From a virus: a DNA stretch of 33,514 bases. The stretch covers positions 1 to 33,514 of IMG/VR virus record IMGVR_UViG_3300030101_003117. One strand, 5' to 3'. The position numbers and the translations under genes are program-made. The stretch's first letter is position 1, and each line of letters starts with the position of its first letter. Below, piece by piece: positions 25,240 to 30,519 of the stretch. The notes beneath the pieces are model-generated. The model saw nothing but the letters and a program-made list of their open reading frames with translations, did no database searches and was not told the DNA's origin.

Positions 25240-25538
25240 CTAGGCACACTCTCCAATGTAGGACTCGTATAAGAAAAATTAATTCCATTTACAGTTTGTG
25301 TAGCTTCTGCTGTTGGTATTGCATTAATATAGCCATTTATATCATCACTCTCTATATTATGTCCTGAGACACTCAGCGAATACCCTGTCCGATATTGATA
25401 ACTCGTTACACTCTCTGTTACCACACTTTGAGAAGTGCTGTTTGTTGAAGAACTTCCTGTACGGAAGGTGGGTATAACTGGGTTTGCAAAGGTTTTTACA
25501 GGTAAAAATATTATTAATAGCAACCAAAGTCTAGTCAA
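25101..25538 (-). CDS. Exported protein of unknown role
   Basis: A 145-residue protein with a clear signal peptide (MTRLWLLLIIFLPVKTFA, cleavage before NPVIP). The mature part is Ser/Thr/Asn-rich: VTESVTSYQYRTGYSLSVSGHNIES, GQPFSLVENIISPGIDTITQINRTI and a Thr run ending TTFGQ. It overlaps the upstream exported gene by 8 bases and the downstream one around its stop. From memory, this triplet of exported proteins recurs in marine cyanophages. Likely acts in the periplasm or cell surface of the infected host, or is virion-attached; function unknown. Confidence 0.7.
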   Translation of the reverse strand: MTRLWLLLIIFLPVKTFANPVIPTFRTGSSSTNSTSQSVVTESVTSYQYRTGYSLSVSGHNIESDDINGYINAIPTAEATQTVNGINFSYTSPTLESVPRWKIVSEGQPFSLVENIISPGIDTITQINRTINTTTTTTVETTFGQ

Positions 25539-26052
25539 TGGTTATAGTTATTTTAGTTGATCCAATACAGCTAGTACCTGACCCGCCAGCGGTGCAAGTA
25601 TGTATTCCAGAGCTAAGACTGGTAAGTCCAAGACTTCCAGCAGTTCCTCCAGATGCGACTGTAGTTGTCCCTCCCAATATTGGTAATGTTGCTATTCCAC
25701 TAGAAGGAGTTACAGCAGAAGGTGTAGCATCTCCCATAGTAACCGACTCAGTTTTTGCAAAGGCCGAGCCACTTGTGGTTACAGTGGTATCTGTTTGAAT
25801 CATAGCAGGCACACCATTTGTAAGACTTCCAACATTTATACCTCCGATCTTTCCTGACGTTGTAGTGTCCCCTATCGTCACAGATGGAGTAATATTGTTT
25901 CCGCTTAGTGAATAGGTCGTACCAACTTTTTGAGTAGTTACAAAGGGCATATCTACAGTAATTTGAGCAGATGTCACGAATTCTTGCTTTATGTCGGCAA
26001 TAACTGGAGATCCACTTACAAAAAATAAAAATGGTAGAAGCTTTTTAATCAT
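25531..26052 (-). CDS. Exported Thr/Ser/Gly-rich protein
   Basis: A 173-residue protein with a signal peptide (MIKKLLPFLFFVSGSPVIA, cleavage before DIKQ). The mature part is rich in Thr, Ser and Gly with many short strands (VTSAQITVDMPFV, TTYSLSGNNITPSVTIGDTTTSGKI, SVTMGDATPSAV), ending with a Cys pair (HTCTAGGSGTSCIGS) and KITITID. Fibrous or adhesin-like composition. It begins within the stop of the small membrane protein (ATGA overlap), so the minus cluster forms one operon. Family recalled from cyanophages only; no function assigned. Confidence 0.7.
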   Translation of the reverse strand: MIKKLLPFLFFVSGSPVIADIKQEFVTSAQITVDMPFVTTQKVGTTYSLSGNNITPSVTIGDTTTSGKIGGINVGSLTNGVPAMIQTDTTVTTSGSAFAKTESVTMGDATPSAVTPSSGIATLPILGGTTTVASGGTAGSLGLTSLSSGIHTCTAGGSGTSCIGSTKITITID

Positions 26053-26318
26053 GTGTTACTGATACCTACTTTGGAATCTTTGTTATCTACTATGTCTATC
26101 TTACCTTTTGGCTTTTTATTATCGTTGTTTTTCTTAATATTCAAACCATATTGCGCTGTCACGGCCGAAAGTAAGCCGGCAGCGAAAGTTGTATCAATTT
26201 GTCTTGTAGGATTTGGATTGAAATATGACCATGAGATTACTCCTAGACTCCAGAAAAGAATAATCATCTGAACCACATTGGCAATCAGACTATGTCCTTC
26301 TTTTTCTTGTTCTTCCAT
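26049..26318 (-). CDS. Small membrane protein, holin-like candidate
   Basis: An 89-residue protein started at ATG 26318 (MEEQEKEGHSLIANVVQM); an upstream TTG is less likely. It has one strong hydrophobic segment (IANVVQMIILFWSLGVISWSYF), a second weaker one (TTFAAGLLSAVTAQYGLNI) and a basic tail (KKNNDNKKPKGK). GHSLIANVVQMI recalls a conserved cyanophage protein. Size and topology fit a holin or membrane adaptor, but no test of holin function is possible from sequence. First gene of the minus exported-protein operon; a stem-loop covers its leader. Confidence 0.68.
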   Translation of the reverse strand: MEEQEKEGHSLIANVVQMIILFWSLGVISWSYFNPNPTRQIDTTFAAGLLSAVTAQYGLNIKKNNDNKKPKGKIDIVDNKDSKVGISNT

Positions 26319-26325
26319 ATAAGGC

Positions 26326-26370
26326 AAGTAGCCATGTGTGAGGAGAGTAGTGCAAAACTACAGGCTACTT
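26326..26370 (-). other. Stem-loop in leader of minus exported-protein operon
   Basis: Perfect 8-bp arms AAGTAGCC (26326-26333) and GGCTACTT (26363-26370) enclose a smaller GTAGT/ACTAC hairpin (26347-26361). On the minus transcript the 3' arm ends about 8 bases before the ATG at 26318, so it could hinder ribosome entry. Confidence 0.45.
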
Positions 26371-26419
26371 ATGGTAAATTTAGCAAACTTTGATATCTTT
26401 GGAAAGGATTTATATTCCT

Positions 26420-26524
26420 ATGATTGTTACCGAAAAAATTAAAGCAGCAAAAAAAAGAATAGCAGAATTAGAATTGCTTATAGATATTTGGACACAAAAA
26501 AAGACCCCTATGAAGAGGTCTTAG
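26420..26524 (+). CDS. Possible small helical peptide
   Basis: A 34-codon plus-strand frame with an AAAGGA site about 12 bases before its ATG. It encodes an amphipathic Lys-rich helix (VTEKIKAAKKRIAELELLIDIW) and ends inside a hairpin that is the minus-strand terminator. The helix pattern and ribosome site support it; the short length and terminator overlap argue against. Confidence 0.4.
   Translation: MIVTEKIKAAKKRIAELELLIDIWTQKKTPMKRS
26494..26522 (-). terminator. Second minus-strand terminator
   Basis: Reading minus: a 9-bp stem with one mismatch (AAGACCTCT/AGGGGTCTT), 4-base loop TCAT, then TTTTT. It lies 80 bases beyond the first terminator of the upstream minus gene. A plus-strand terminator is unlikely because the plus side lacks a T tract. 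Confidence 0.7.
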
Positions 26525-26601
26525 TTCTTGCAAGTATCTAGTGTGTCCATGTTTCCACTAGTTACATACAAGCACTCCTACACACGCGGATACATTAGCA
26601 C
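26523..26601 (-). ncRNA. Possible small RNA between two terminators
   Basis: No gene fits here. On the minus strand it holds a perfect CTAGTG/CACTAG inverted repeat and the palindrome CTTGCAAG, and ends at the second terminator. A small transcript or a readthrough tail is possible; no promoter is convincing. Confidence 0.25.
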
Positions 26602-26627
26602 AAAAAAAACCCCCTGTATTTAGGGGG
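26602..26627 (-). terminator. Strong minus-strand terminator
   Basis: Reading minus: CCCCC, 8-base loop, GGGGG, then eight T. It begins 11 bases after the stop of the cysteine-peptidase-like gene. Confidence 0.82.
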
Positions 26628-26637
26628 CTGAATAAAA

Positions 26638-27105
26638 TTAAATTTTAGACCAGTAGCCTTTAAGCGTTTTTGGCCTTTTGCCTCTGCAATCCCATGTATC
26701 CCAAATAGCTCCGTCTTTAATAGCCACATAATGATCAGCTAAACTAGCTATACAATGATCAGGAAAGTTGCCTTTAAGAAACATAGTGTCTCGTAAAGTT
26801 TTATATTCCCAATCGTAAATACCGAGATTATAAAGTGCATTTGTTAACGCCCATCTTGTCAAACCACCATTTGCAGTAGCTTTAGTTGTTTTCCAAGCCA
26901 TGTTTGGATGATACCTATATTTAGGAGTAGTATCTCTGACTGCTTTTGTAGCAGCTTTCCAAACTTTATTGTATGGAAGATCTAATGCTAAACAAATAGC
27001 TCTAGTTCCACAATCACTATGATGCTCTTTTTTTGGATTTGGATTTCTACGATAGAAATGCAATCCAGTAGGATGCGATGATGGTAACAAAGCAGTTGAT
27101 GCCAT
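26638..27105 (-). CDS. Papain-like cysteine peptidase candidate
   Basis: A 155-residue protein. The motif SDCGTRAICLALDLPYNKVWKAA (C32) matches the nucleophile helix of small phage papain-like/C39-like proteins. DHYVAIKDGAIWDTWDCRGK supplies a likely catalytic His (H125) and Asp (D136) in the usual C...H...D order. The N-terminal ~27 residues contain HFYRRNPNPKK. No membrane segment or signal peptide. Possible roles are a lysin-like or processing peptidase, or cleavage of a host protein; substrate unknown. Its own terminator follows, and upstream is a non-coding region with hairpins. Confidence 0.62.
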   Translation of the reverse strand: MASTALLPSSHPTGLHFYRRNPNPKKEHHSDCGTRAICLALDLPYNKVWKAATKAVRDTTPKYRYHPNMAWKTTKATANGGLTRWALTNALYNLGIYDWEYKTLRDTMFLKGNFPDHCIASLADHYVAIKDGAIWDTWDCRGKRPKTLKGYWSKI

Positions 27106-27132
27106 AATTTAAAATTGTCAAGGTACATAAGG

Positions 27133-27148
27133 CCGCTGCTTCCAGCGG
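27133..27148 (-). other. Perfect short hairpin upstream of peptidase-like gene
   Basis: CCGCTG/CAGCGG with a 4-base loop, unusually GC-rich for this region, 28 bases upstream of the minus start at 27105. It probably lies in that gene's leader; a TTGACA string follows it on the minus strand but has no matching -10. Confidence 0.45.
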
Positions 27149-27188
27149 TTACCCTTATTATAAAAACCCCTAATAAACAATAGGAATT

Positions 27189-27218
27189 TAGTGTGCCACT
27201 AATTTAACTGGCACACTA
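27189..27218. repeat. Perfect 10-bp inverted repeat
   Basis: TAGTGTGCCA and TGGCACACTA flank a 10-base AT-rich loop (CTAATTTAAC). The plus side has eight T, but 13 bases after the stem, so it is not a standard terminator. Could be an operator, replication element or RNA hairpin. Confidence 0.6.
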
Positions 27219-27259
27219 GTAATGACTAAAGTTTTTTTTCTAGATTTGTATTAATATTT

Positions 27260-27388
27260 AAGTAATCGGGAAGCCTGATGATTCTTAGTTGTTCCAAGGG
27301 CTAAGAATATGAAAGCTATAGCACCCTTGACATGGGGTAAGGCAGGGCGGTTCACAAGGTTGGCTGACTCATCTCCCGATTATTTTTT
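27260..27388 (+). ncRNA. Putative structured non-coding RNA with H-type pseudoknot and terminator
   Basis: No gene fits this stretch. Closing stem: TAATCGGGA (27263-27271) with TCCCGATTA (27374-27382), extendable by G-U and A-U pairs, followed by six T. Inside, ATTCTTAG (27281-27288) pairs with CTAAGAAT (27301-27308). The loop's CAAGGG (27295-27300) is complementary to CCCTTG (27324-27329). This gives an H-type pseudoknot with 8- and 6-bp stems and loops of 6, 0 and 15 nt. AGCC (27272-27275) can pair with GGCT (27362-27365); GATGA (27277-27281) can instead pair with TCATC (27369-27373), a mutually exclusive choice. I match it to no known RNA family. Strand is inferred from the T tract and from the plus gene at 27400. 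Confidence 0.6.
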
Positions 27389-27399
27389 CAACTATCATT

Positions 27400-27561
27400 A
27401 TGCTTAAAATTATTAGACCAATAGTTTTTGCTTTTCTTCGTGGCAATGCAATAAAAAGGCTCGCAATAGATATACTGCGAGCTATGGTTAAAAAAACCGA
27501 TAATACAGTTGATGATAGCCTTGTAGATATTATGGAACGTAACCTTTTTCCTAATAGCTAG
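27400..27561 (+). CDS. Small basic cyanophage-type protein
   Basis: A 53-residue frame starting 12 bases after the structured RNA. It has an N-terminal hydrophobic helix (LKIIRPIVFAFLRGNAIKRLAIDILRAMV) and then KKTDNTVDDSLVDIMERNLF. From memory, similar short proteins occur in marine cyanophages. The helix might associate with the membrane. A 7-bp perfect inverted repeat lies in its coding sequence. Missed by length-limited gene calls. Confidence 0.6.
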   Translation: MLKIIRPIVFAFLRGNAIKRLAIDILRAMVKKTDNTVDDSLVDIMERNLFPNS

Positions 27562-27582
27562 GTACGCTTACAGTTCCAGTTA

Positions 27583-27660
27583 CTACTTTCCCACTTTTAC
27601 TTTTGTCTTTTTAGTTTTCTTTTTTTTTGAAGAGCCATAGCCTCTTGTTTGTGTATCCAT
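27583..27660 (-). CDS. Possible 25-residue Lys-rich peptide
   Basis: Minus frame ATG 27660 to stop 27583, encoding MDTQTRGYGSS then a Lys/Thr run ending KVGK. The TRGYGSS start recalls tiny basic peptides in cyanophages. Lies in a T-rich stretch with no other gene; support is weak. Confidence 0.35.
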   Translation of the reverse strand: MDTQTRGYGSSKKKKTKKTKVKVGK

Positions 27661-27716
27661 TTTTATGGTGTAATAGCTATTTCTATATTAAAATATAAAA
27701 CCTTATAAATCTATAA
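27661..27716 (+). promoter_or_regulatory. AT-rich leader of the NrdR-like gene
   Basis: Almost all A/T, with TATATT, TATAAA and TATAAAT strings but no clear -35 at the right distance. A promoter here is likely from the gap between oppositely directed genes, though I cannot fix its elements. Confidence 0.3.
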
Positions 27717-27914
27717 ATGCATCGACTAACTTTTGTAAAATGTCCAAAGTGTGATGAATTAACAAGACAAAAAGTTATTAGATCAGAAAGAAACTCTGAA
27801 AAAGTAATAATTAGAAGAAGATTATGTATGGTATGTGAACATAGATGGCATACTGTTCAATATCCAGAGGTAACTATTGAAGATAAAAAAGCAGGTTATG
27901 TACGATTAAACTAG
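27717..27914 (+). CDS. NrdR-like zinc-ribbon protein
   Basis: A 65-residue protein. Cysteines C9/C12 (KCPKC) and C37/C40 (CMVC), with IIRRRLCMVCEHRWHTVQYPEV between and after, match the zinc ribbon of the NrdR regulator of ribonucleotide reductase genes. The ATP-cone half of NrdR (~150 residues) is absent. A short phage DNA-binding regulator is plausible; it could modulate host or phage nucleotide genes, though the target is unknown. Isolated plus gene before another small plus gene. Confidence 0.72.
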   Translation: MHRLTFVKCPKCDELTRQKVIRSERNSEKVIIRRRLCMVCEHRWHTVQYPEVTIEDKKAGYVRLN

Positions 27915-27965
27915 ACTTTCATAAATACTAAGTTATGTTGAAAGTAAAAAATAGAACCTTGGATA

Positions 27966-28181
27966 ATGGCAGATATGACTATGGAAGAAGAATTACATGT
28001 AGAAATGACCTTAAGAGCAGTTTTAAATTGCATCGATCCTGACGAAATACCTGATCTTATTTCTGGCTTTGCAAAAGAAAACTTTAGGTTAGTAAAAATA
28101 ATTAAACAAGCTGGGGATTATATAGATAAAAATAATATTAATTCTAAATCTGCTTTTCCCAAAAGTAAGCGCAATCTTTAG
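27966..28181 (+). CDS. Small acidic helical protein, cyanophage-type
   Basis: A 71-residue protein. MEEELHVEMTLRAVLNCIDPDEIPDLISGFAKENFRLVKIIKQAGDYI is helical and acidic. The pattern of an acidic 'EEEL..E...R' start and 'NF....LLKQA' end recalls small cyanophage hypotheticals. Its C-terminal 38 bases overlap the convergent minus gene. Function unknown. Confidence 0.6.
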   Translation: MADMTMEEELHVEMTLRAVLNCIDPDEIPDLISGFAKENFRLVKIIKQAGDYIDKNNINSKSAFPKSKRNL

Positions 28182-28458
28182 CCCATATTCCTCCACTTGC
28201 TTTTCCTTCTGGCATTCCAAGACCACACTCTGCTTTGATTACCAAATGATGAATACAATCTATGCATAAAGGATGATCTCTACTCATACATCTAACATCC
28301 GCATATATATATTCTGCTTCAATTATTGCTAATTCTAATTCAGTAGCTGTTAAAGGAAAATTTAATTTTTCTTTTTTTGTTTTTATTTTTACTCGCCATT
28401 TCTTTGGTTTTTCTTCATACAGAACCATACGCCCTGCATGATATCTAAGAGAAGGCAT
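28144..28458 (-). CDS. Cysteine-rich hypothetical protein
   Basis: A 104-residue protein with a basic N-terminal half (KKWRVKIKTKKEKLNF) and cysteines at C57, C65, C68, C78 and C96, with HH at 70-71. The CMSRDHPLCIDCIHH cluster suggests a metal site. The first part looks like a small beta domain of phage DNA-binding type. Its 3' end converges on and overlaps the plus gene by 38 bases; its start overlaps the upstream small gene (TAATG). Last gene of the minus early operon. Confidence 0.6.
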   Translation of the reverse strand: MPSLRYHAGRMVLYEEKPKKWRVKIKTKKEKLNFPLTATELELAIIEAEYIYADVRCMSRDHPLCIDCIHHLVIKAECGLGMPEGKASGGIWAKDCAYFWEKQI

Positions 28459-28604
28459 TATTCACGCCAATTTCTACCGTCTATCATTTCCCAATCATCT
28501 GGAGGCGTACTGATCCAATGTCGTTTACCATTAATAACTCTAAAAACATGATTTCCGCAGCATACAATTTCTCCCTGTAATAATTCTTTCTTCTGTTCTT
28601 TCAT
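28458..28604 (-). CDS. Small hypothetical protein with HVFRV...HWI
   Basis: A 48-residue minus-strand frame overlapping the next gene by TAATG. It contains GEIVCCGNHVFRVINGKRHWIS and PPDDWEMIDGRNWRE, with the beta strand plus HW pattern seen in several small phage proteins. Too short for length-limited calls but supported by coupling and composition. Function unknown. Confidence 0.6.
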   Translation of the reverse strand: MKEQKKELLQGEIVCCGNHVFRVINGKRHWISTPPDDWEMIDGRNWRE

Positions 28605-28610
28605 AAATAT

Positions 28611-28856
28611 TTAATCAATAATTTTTATAATACAATCACTCCACCTTTTTTTTGCATACTTTATTGCCTTATCCTTATTTTCTGCATAAGTCGATAATCT
28701 CATTGGTGCATTACCAACTCCTTTAACAATTAAATTATACTTTTTTGTTTTTGCTTTTTTATCTGGTCTGGTAACACCTACTGCATCTGGTACATGATTT
28801 TCTAAAAATTTCATGCTGTTCTTGCTAGAAAGTGGTTTATGTTCTTGTGACATCAT
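28611..28856 (-). CDS. Hypothetical protein
   Basis: An 81-residue basic protein in the early minus operon; either of two adjacent ATG codons may start it. A polar N-terminal half (HKPLSSKNSMKFLENHVPDAVGVTRPDKKAK) leads to a compact C-terminal alpha/beta part (KKYNLIVKGVGNAPMRLSTYAENKDKAIKYAKKRW). No family recognised. Confidence 0.55.
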   Translation of the reverse strand: MMSQEHKPLSSKNSMKFLENHVPDAVGVTRPDKKAKTKKYNLIVKGVGNAPMRLSTYAENKDKAIKYAKKRWSDCIIKIID

Positions 28857-28860
28857 GGTT

Positions 28861-29142
28861 TTAGAGTTCTTTGTCTGCTTCTTTTCTCTCTACTGGAGAA
28901 AAATCTGTAATTTTCATTCTATCAATTTTTTTTATTTGGATATTATATTTAATTAAAATAATTCGTATATTTTCACCAACTCTATCTTTACAAGATTCAT
29001 TCACATATAAAGTATTATCTTTAGCTAAATGTAATAAATGATCATAACCTTTAATTTCTTCATCTAATTTTTTTTGCAAAAAATCTATTCTATTTTTTTT
29101 TAGAATTTTTAATTTTTCTTGTGATTTTCTACTGTCTCCCAT
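28861..29142 (-). CDS. Coiled-coil hypothetical protein
   Basis: A 93-residue, highly charged helical protein (KSQEKLKILKKNRIDFLQKKLDEEIKGYDHLLHLA). A short middle part with a single Cys is followed by RIILIKYNIQIKKIDRMKI. The start overlaps the upstream stop (TAATG). Unknown function. Confidence 0.55.
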   Translation of the reverse strand: MGDSRKSQEKLKILKKNRIDFLQKKLDEEIKGYDHLLHLAKDNTLYVNESCKDRVGENIRIILIKYNIQIKKIDRMKITDFSPVERKEADKEL

Positions 29143-29549
29143 TAGAGTTCCATAAGTTCTGAAATAGTTAGCATATGAGCTTTTTGTTCTAATGCTTCAT
29201 ATGTTTTAACACCTAATTTATTAATTAAAAGATTTTTAAAAGTATCTTTATATTGTGTTTTATAAGTTTTATTTTTTTCTTTTTGTAAATCGATTATTCT
29301 AATAAATTGATTACAAATGTTAATTTTTTTATTTACCTTATGAAACCAAGGGTCATCTTCGTGTGTTTCTTTTTCTTTTTTTACTCTAGCTACCATAAAT
29401 TGCATTTCATCTATAGCAACTTTTAATTCATCTTTTAGTACAGTTTGTTCATTAGAATTTAAATCGTTGATTTTATCAACATGAATAACTCTACTTAAAC
29501 TTATGCTTTTATAAAAAGCAGACATGGTGTAATTACAAGGGGTATACAT
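29142..29549 (-). CDS. Helical hypothetical protein
   Basis: A 135-residue frame; the start may be ATG 29525 (MSAFYKSI), nine codons in, rather than 29549. Mostly helical and charged (DELKVAIDEMQFMVARVKKEKETHEDDPWFHKVNKKINICNQFI), ending GVKTYEALEQKAHMLTISELMEL. Overlaps the next gene by TAATG. No family recognised. Confidence 0.55.
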   Translation of the reverse strand: MYTPCNYTMSAFYKSISLSRVIHVDKINDLNSNEQTVLKDELKVAIDEMQFMVARVKKEKETHEDDPWFHKVNKKINICNQFIRIIDLQKEKNKTYKTQYKDTFKNLLINKLGVKTYEALEQKAHMLTISELMEL

Positions 29550-29586
29550 TTTATTTTAACTGATTTAATTTGTTTTATCTTTAAAA

Positions 29587-30420
29587 TTATTCAGATAATT
29601 TAGGATATATCTTTAACATGTATGTAATATCAGAAGGAGGAGCAACAAATCTTGTTTTCTTTATATCGTCAATCCAAAAATTAAATAACCTTATAAAAGC
29701 ATTTAGTAAATACCTTTGAGAAGAAGAACCTCTTTGCCTAAAACCTTTTGACATCATTTGATGTCTAAATGACAATATCGGATTATCTATTTCTAAATTT
29801 GCTCCTTCTGAAATTTGTTTCCAAAATTTTTCGCAAATTTTTTCATCATAATTATTATCTTTCATTAACTTATACATAGCAATCGCTACACTTAAAGTAA
29901 AAAAATGAAATTTTTTATGACATACATTAATTTCTTTAACTATGAAATCCCATATTTCTTTGTTTTTAATATAGTTATCAAAAATTTCTAAATGAGTAGG
30001 GTTTATAACATTACTCCAGTTACCTTTTGGATACCTTTGGTATAGTATATAAACTTTAATTCCAGCAGCCACTCTTGAAGGTTGTGTACAGCCCTCTATA
30101 AATAAACTATCAGCAGCAGATCTTGCTGTTCCTGTATCAATACAATTAAATATTTTTGCACTAATATTCCTAGTAACCATCATTGGTAATGTTTTACCAG
30201 TTTTTACAATTGCTTCAAGCCTATGCTGACCATCTAATAAATAACCATTATCATCAAAAGCAATACCTTGATGAGTAACTACCCATTGTCCATTATCTAT
30301 TGCTGTTATAAGTCTATTTAAATTTGCTGGTTTAATTGACCTATTATTTATATTTTTAGTAGTAAGAACATCAATAGCAAAATCAGGAGTAATGTTTTCA
30401 ATTTGCGTAGAAATTTGCAT
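29587..30420 (-). CDS. ParB/Srx-like DGQHR domain protein
   Basis: A 277-residue protein. Residues ~15-105 resemble the ParB/sulfiredoxin-like N-terminal fold, with GYLLDGQHRLEAIV (DGQHR at 63-67) and an additional DTGTARSAADSL motif at 95-106 seen in phage proteins of this type. The rest is helical and basic. ParB-like proteins bind nucleotide and/or DNA, and some cleave DNA; here catalysis cannot be judged. Located between the SSB-like and hypothetical genes in the early block. A 99-base gap upstream has only a weak 7-bp hairpin. Confidence 0.7.
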   Translation of the reverse strand: MQISTQIENITPDFAIDVLTTKNINNRSIKPANLNRLITAIDNGQWVVTHQGIAFDDNGYLLDGQHRLEAIVKTGKTLPMMVTRNISAKIFNCIDTGTARSAADSLFIEGCTQPSRVAAGIKVYILYQRYPKGNWSNVINPTHLEIFDNYIKNKEIWDFIVKEINVCHKKFHFFTLSVAIAMYKLMKDNNYDEKICEKFWKQISEGANLEIDNPILSFRHQMMSKGFRQRGSSSQRYLLNAFIRLFNFWIDDIKKTRFVAPPSDITYMLKIYPKLSE

Positions 30421-30487
30421 TTTTAAAAAAGTTATAAGAATAAAGTGTAAAAGGTCTTACATAAATACAGTTCTTTTGGTTCATCAA

Positions 30488-30507
30488 ATTAAAGCTGTAA
30501 CTTTAAT
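30488..30507 (-). repeat. Hairpin after SSB-like gene
   Basis: ATTAAAG/CTTTAAT, 7 bp with a 6-base loop, in the gap between the SSB-like and ParB-like genes, with only a short T run after it on the minus strand. It may weaken readthrough; not a convincing terminator. Confidence 0.35.
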
Positions 30508-30519
30508 GCCTCAATATTT

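Noticed and set aside
25538-25798. Plus-strand frame opposite the exported Thr-rich protein
   Set aside because: Antisense shadow created by the low-complexity Thr/Gly/Ser sequence; no ribosome site.
26334-26393. 19-codon plus frame MCEESSAKLQ...
   Set aside because: Tiny, no ribosome site, and its sequence is mostly explained by the stem-loop of the opposite leader.
27271-27320. Hammerhead ribozyme (CTGATGA and GAAA present)
   Set aside because: A stem lies between the strings, but three extra bases (TAT) separate it from GAAA, the third stem cannot form as needed, and no cleavage site pairs next to CTGATGA.
27272-27370. C/D-box style k-turn (TGATGA and CTGA)
   Set aside because: Box C/D RNAs are not known in bacteria or their phages, and the flanking stem is not aligned with the boxes.
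27106-27400. tRNA or tmRNA in the gene-free stretch
   Set aside because: No cloverleaf, CCA end, anticodon stem or T-loop at the right spacing was found.
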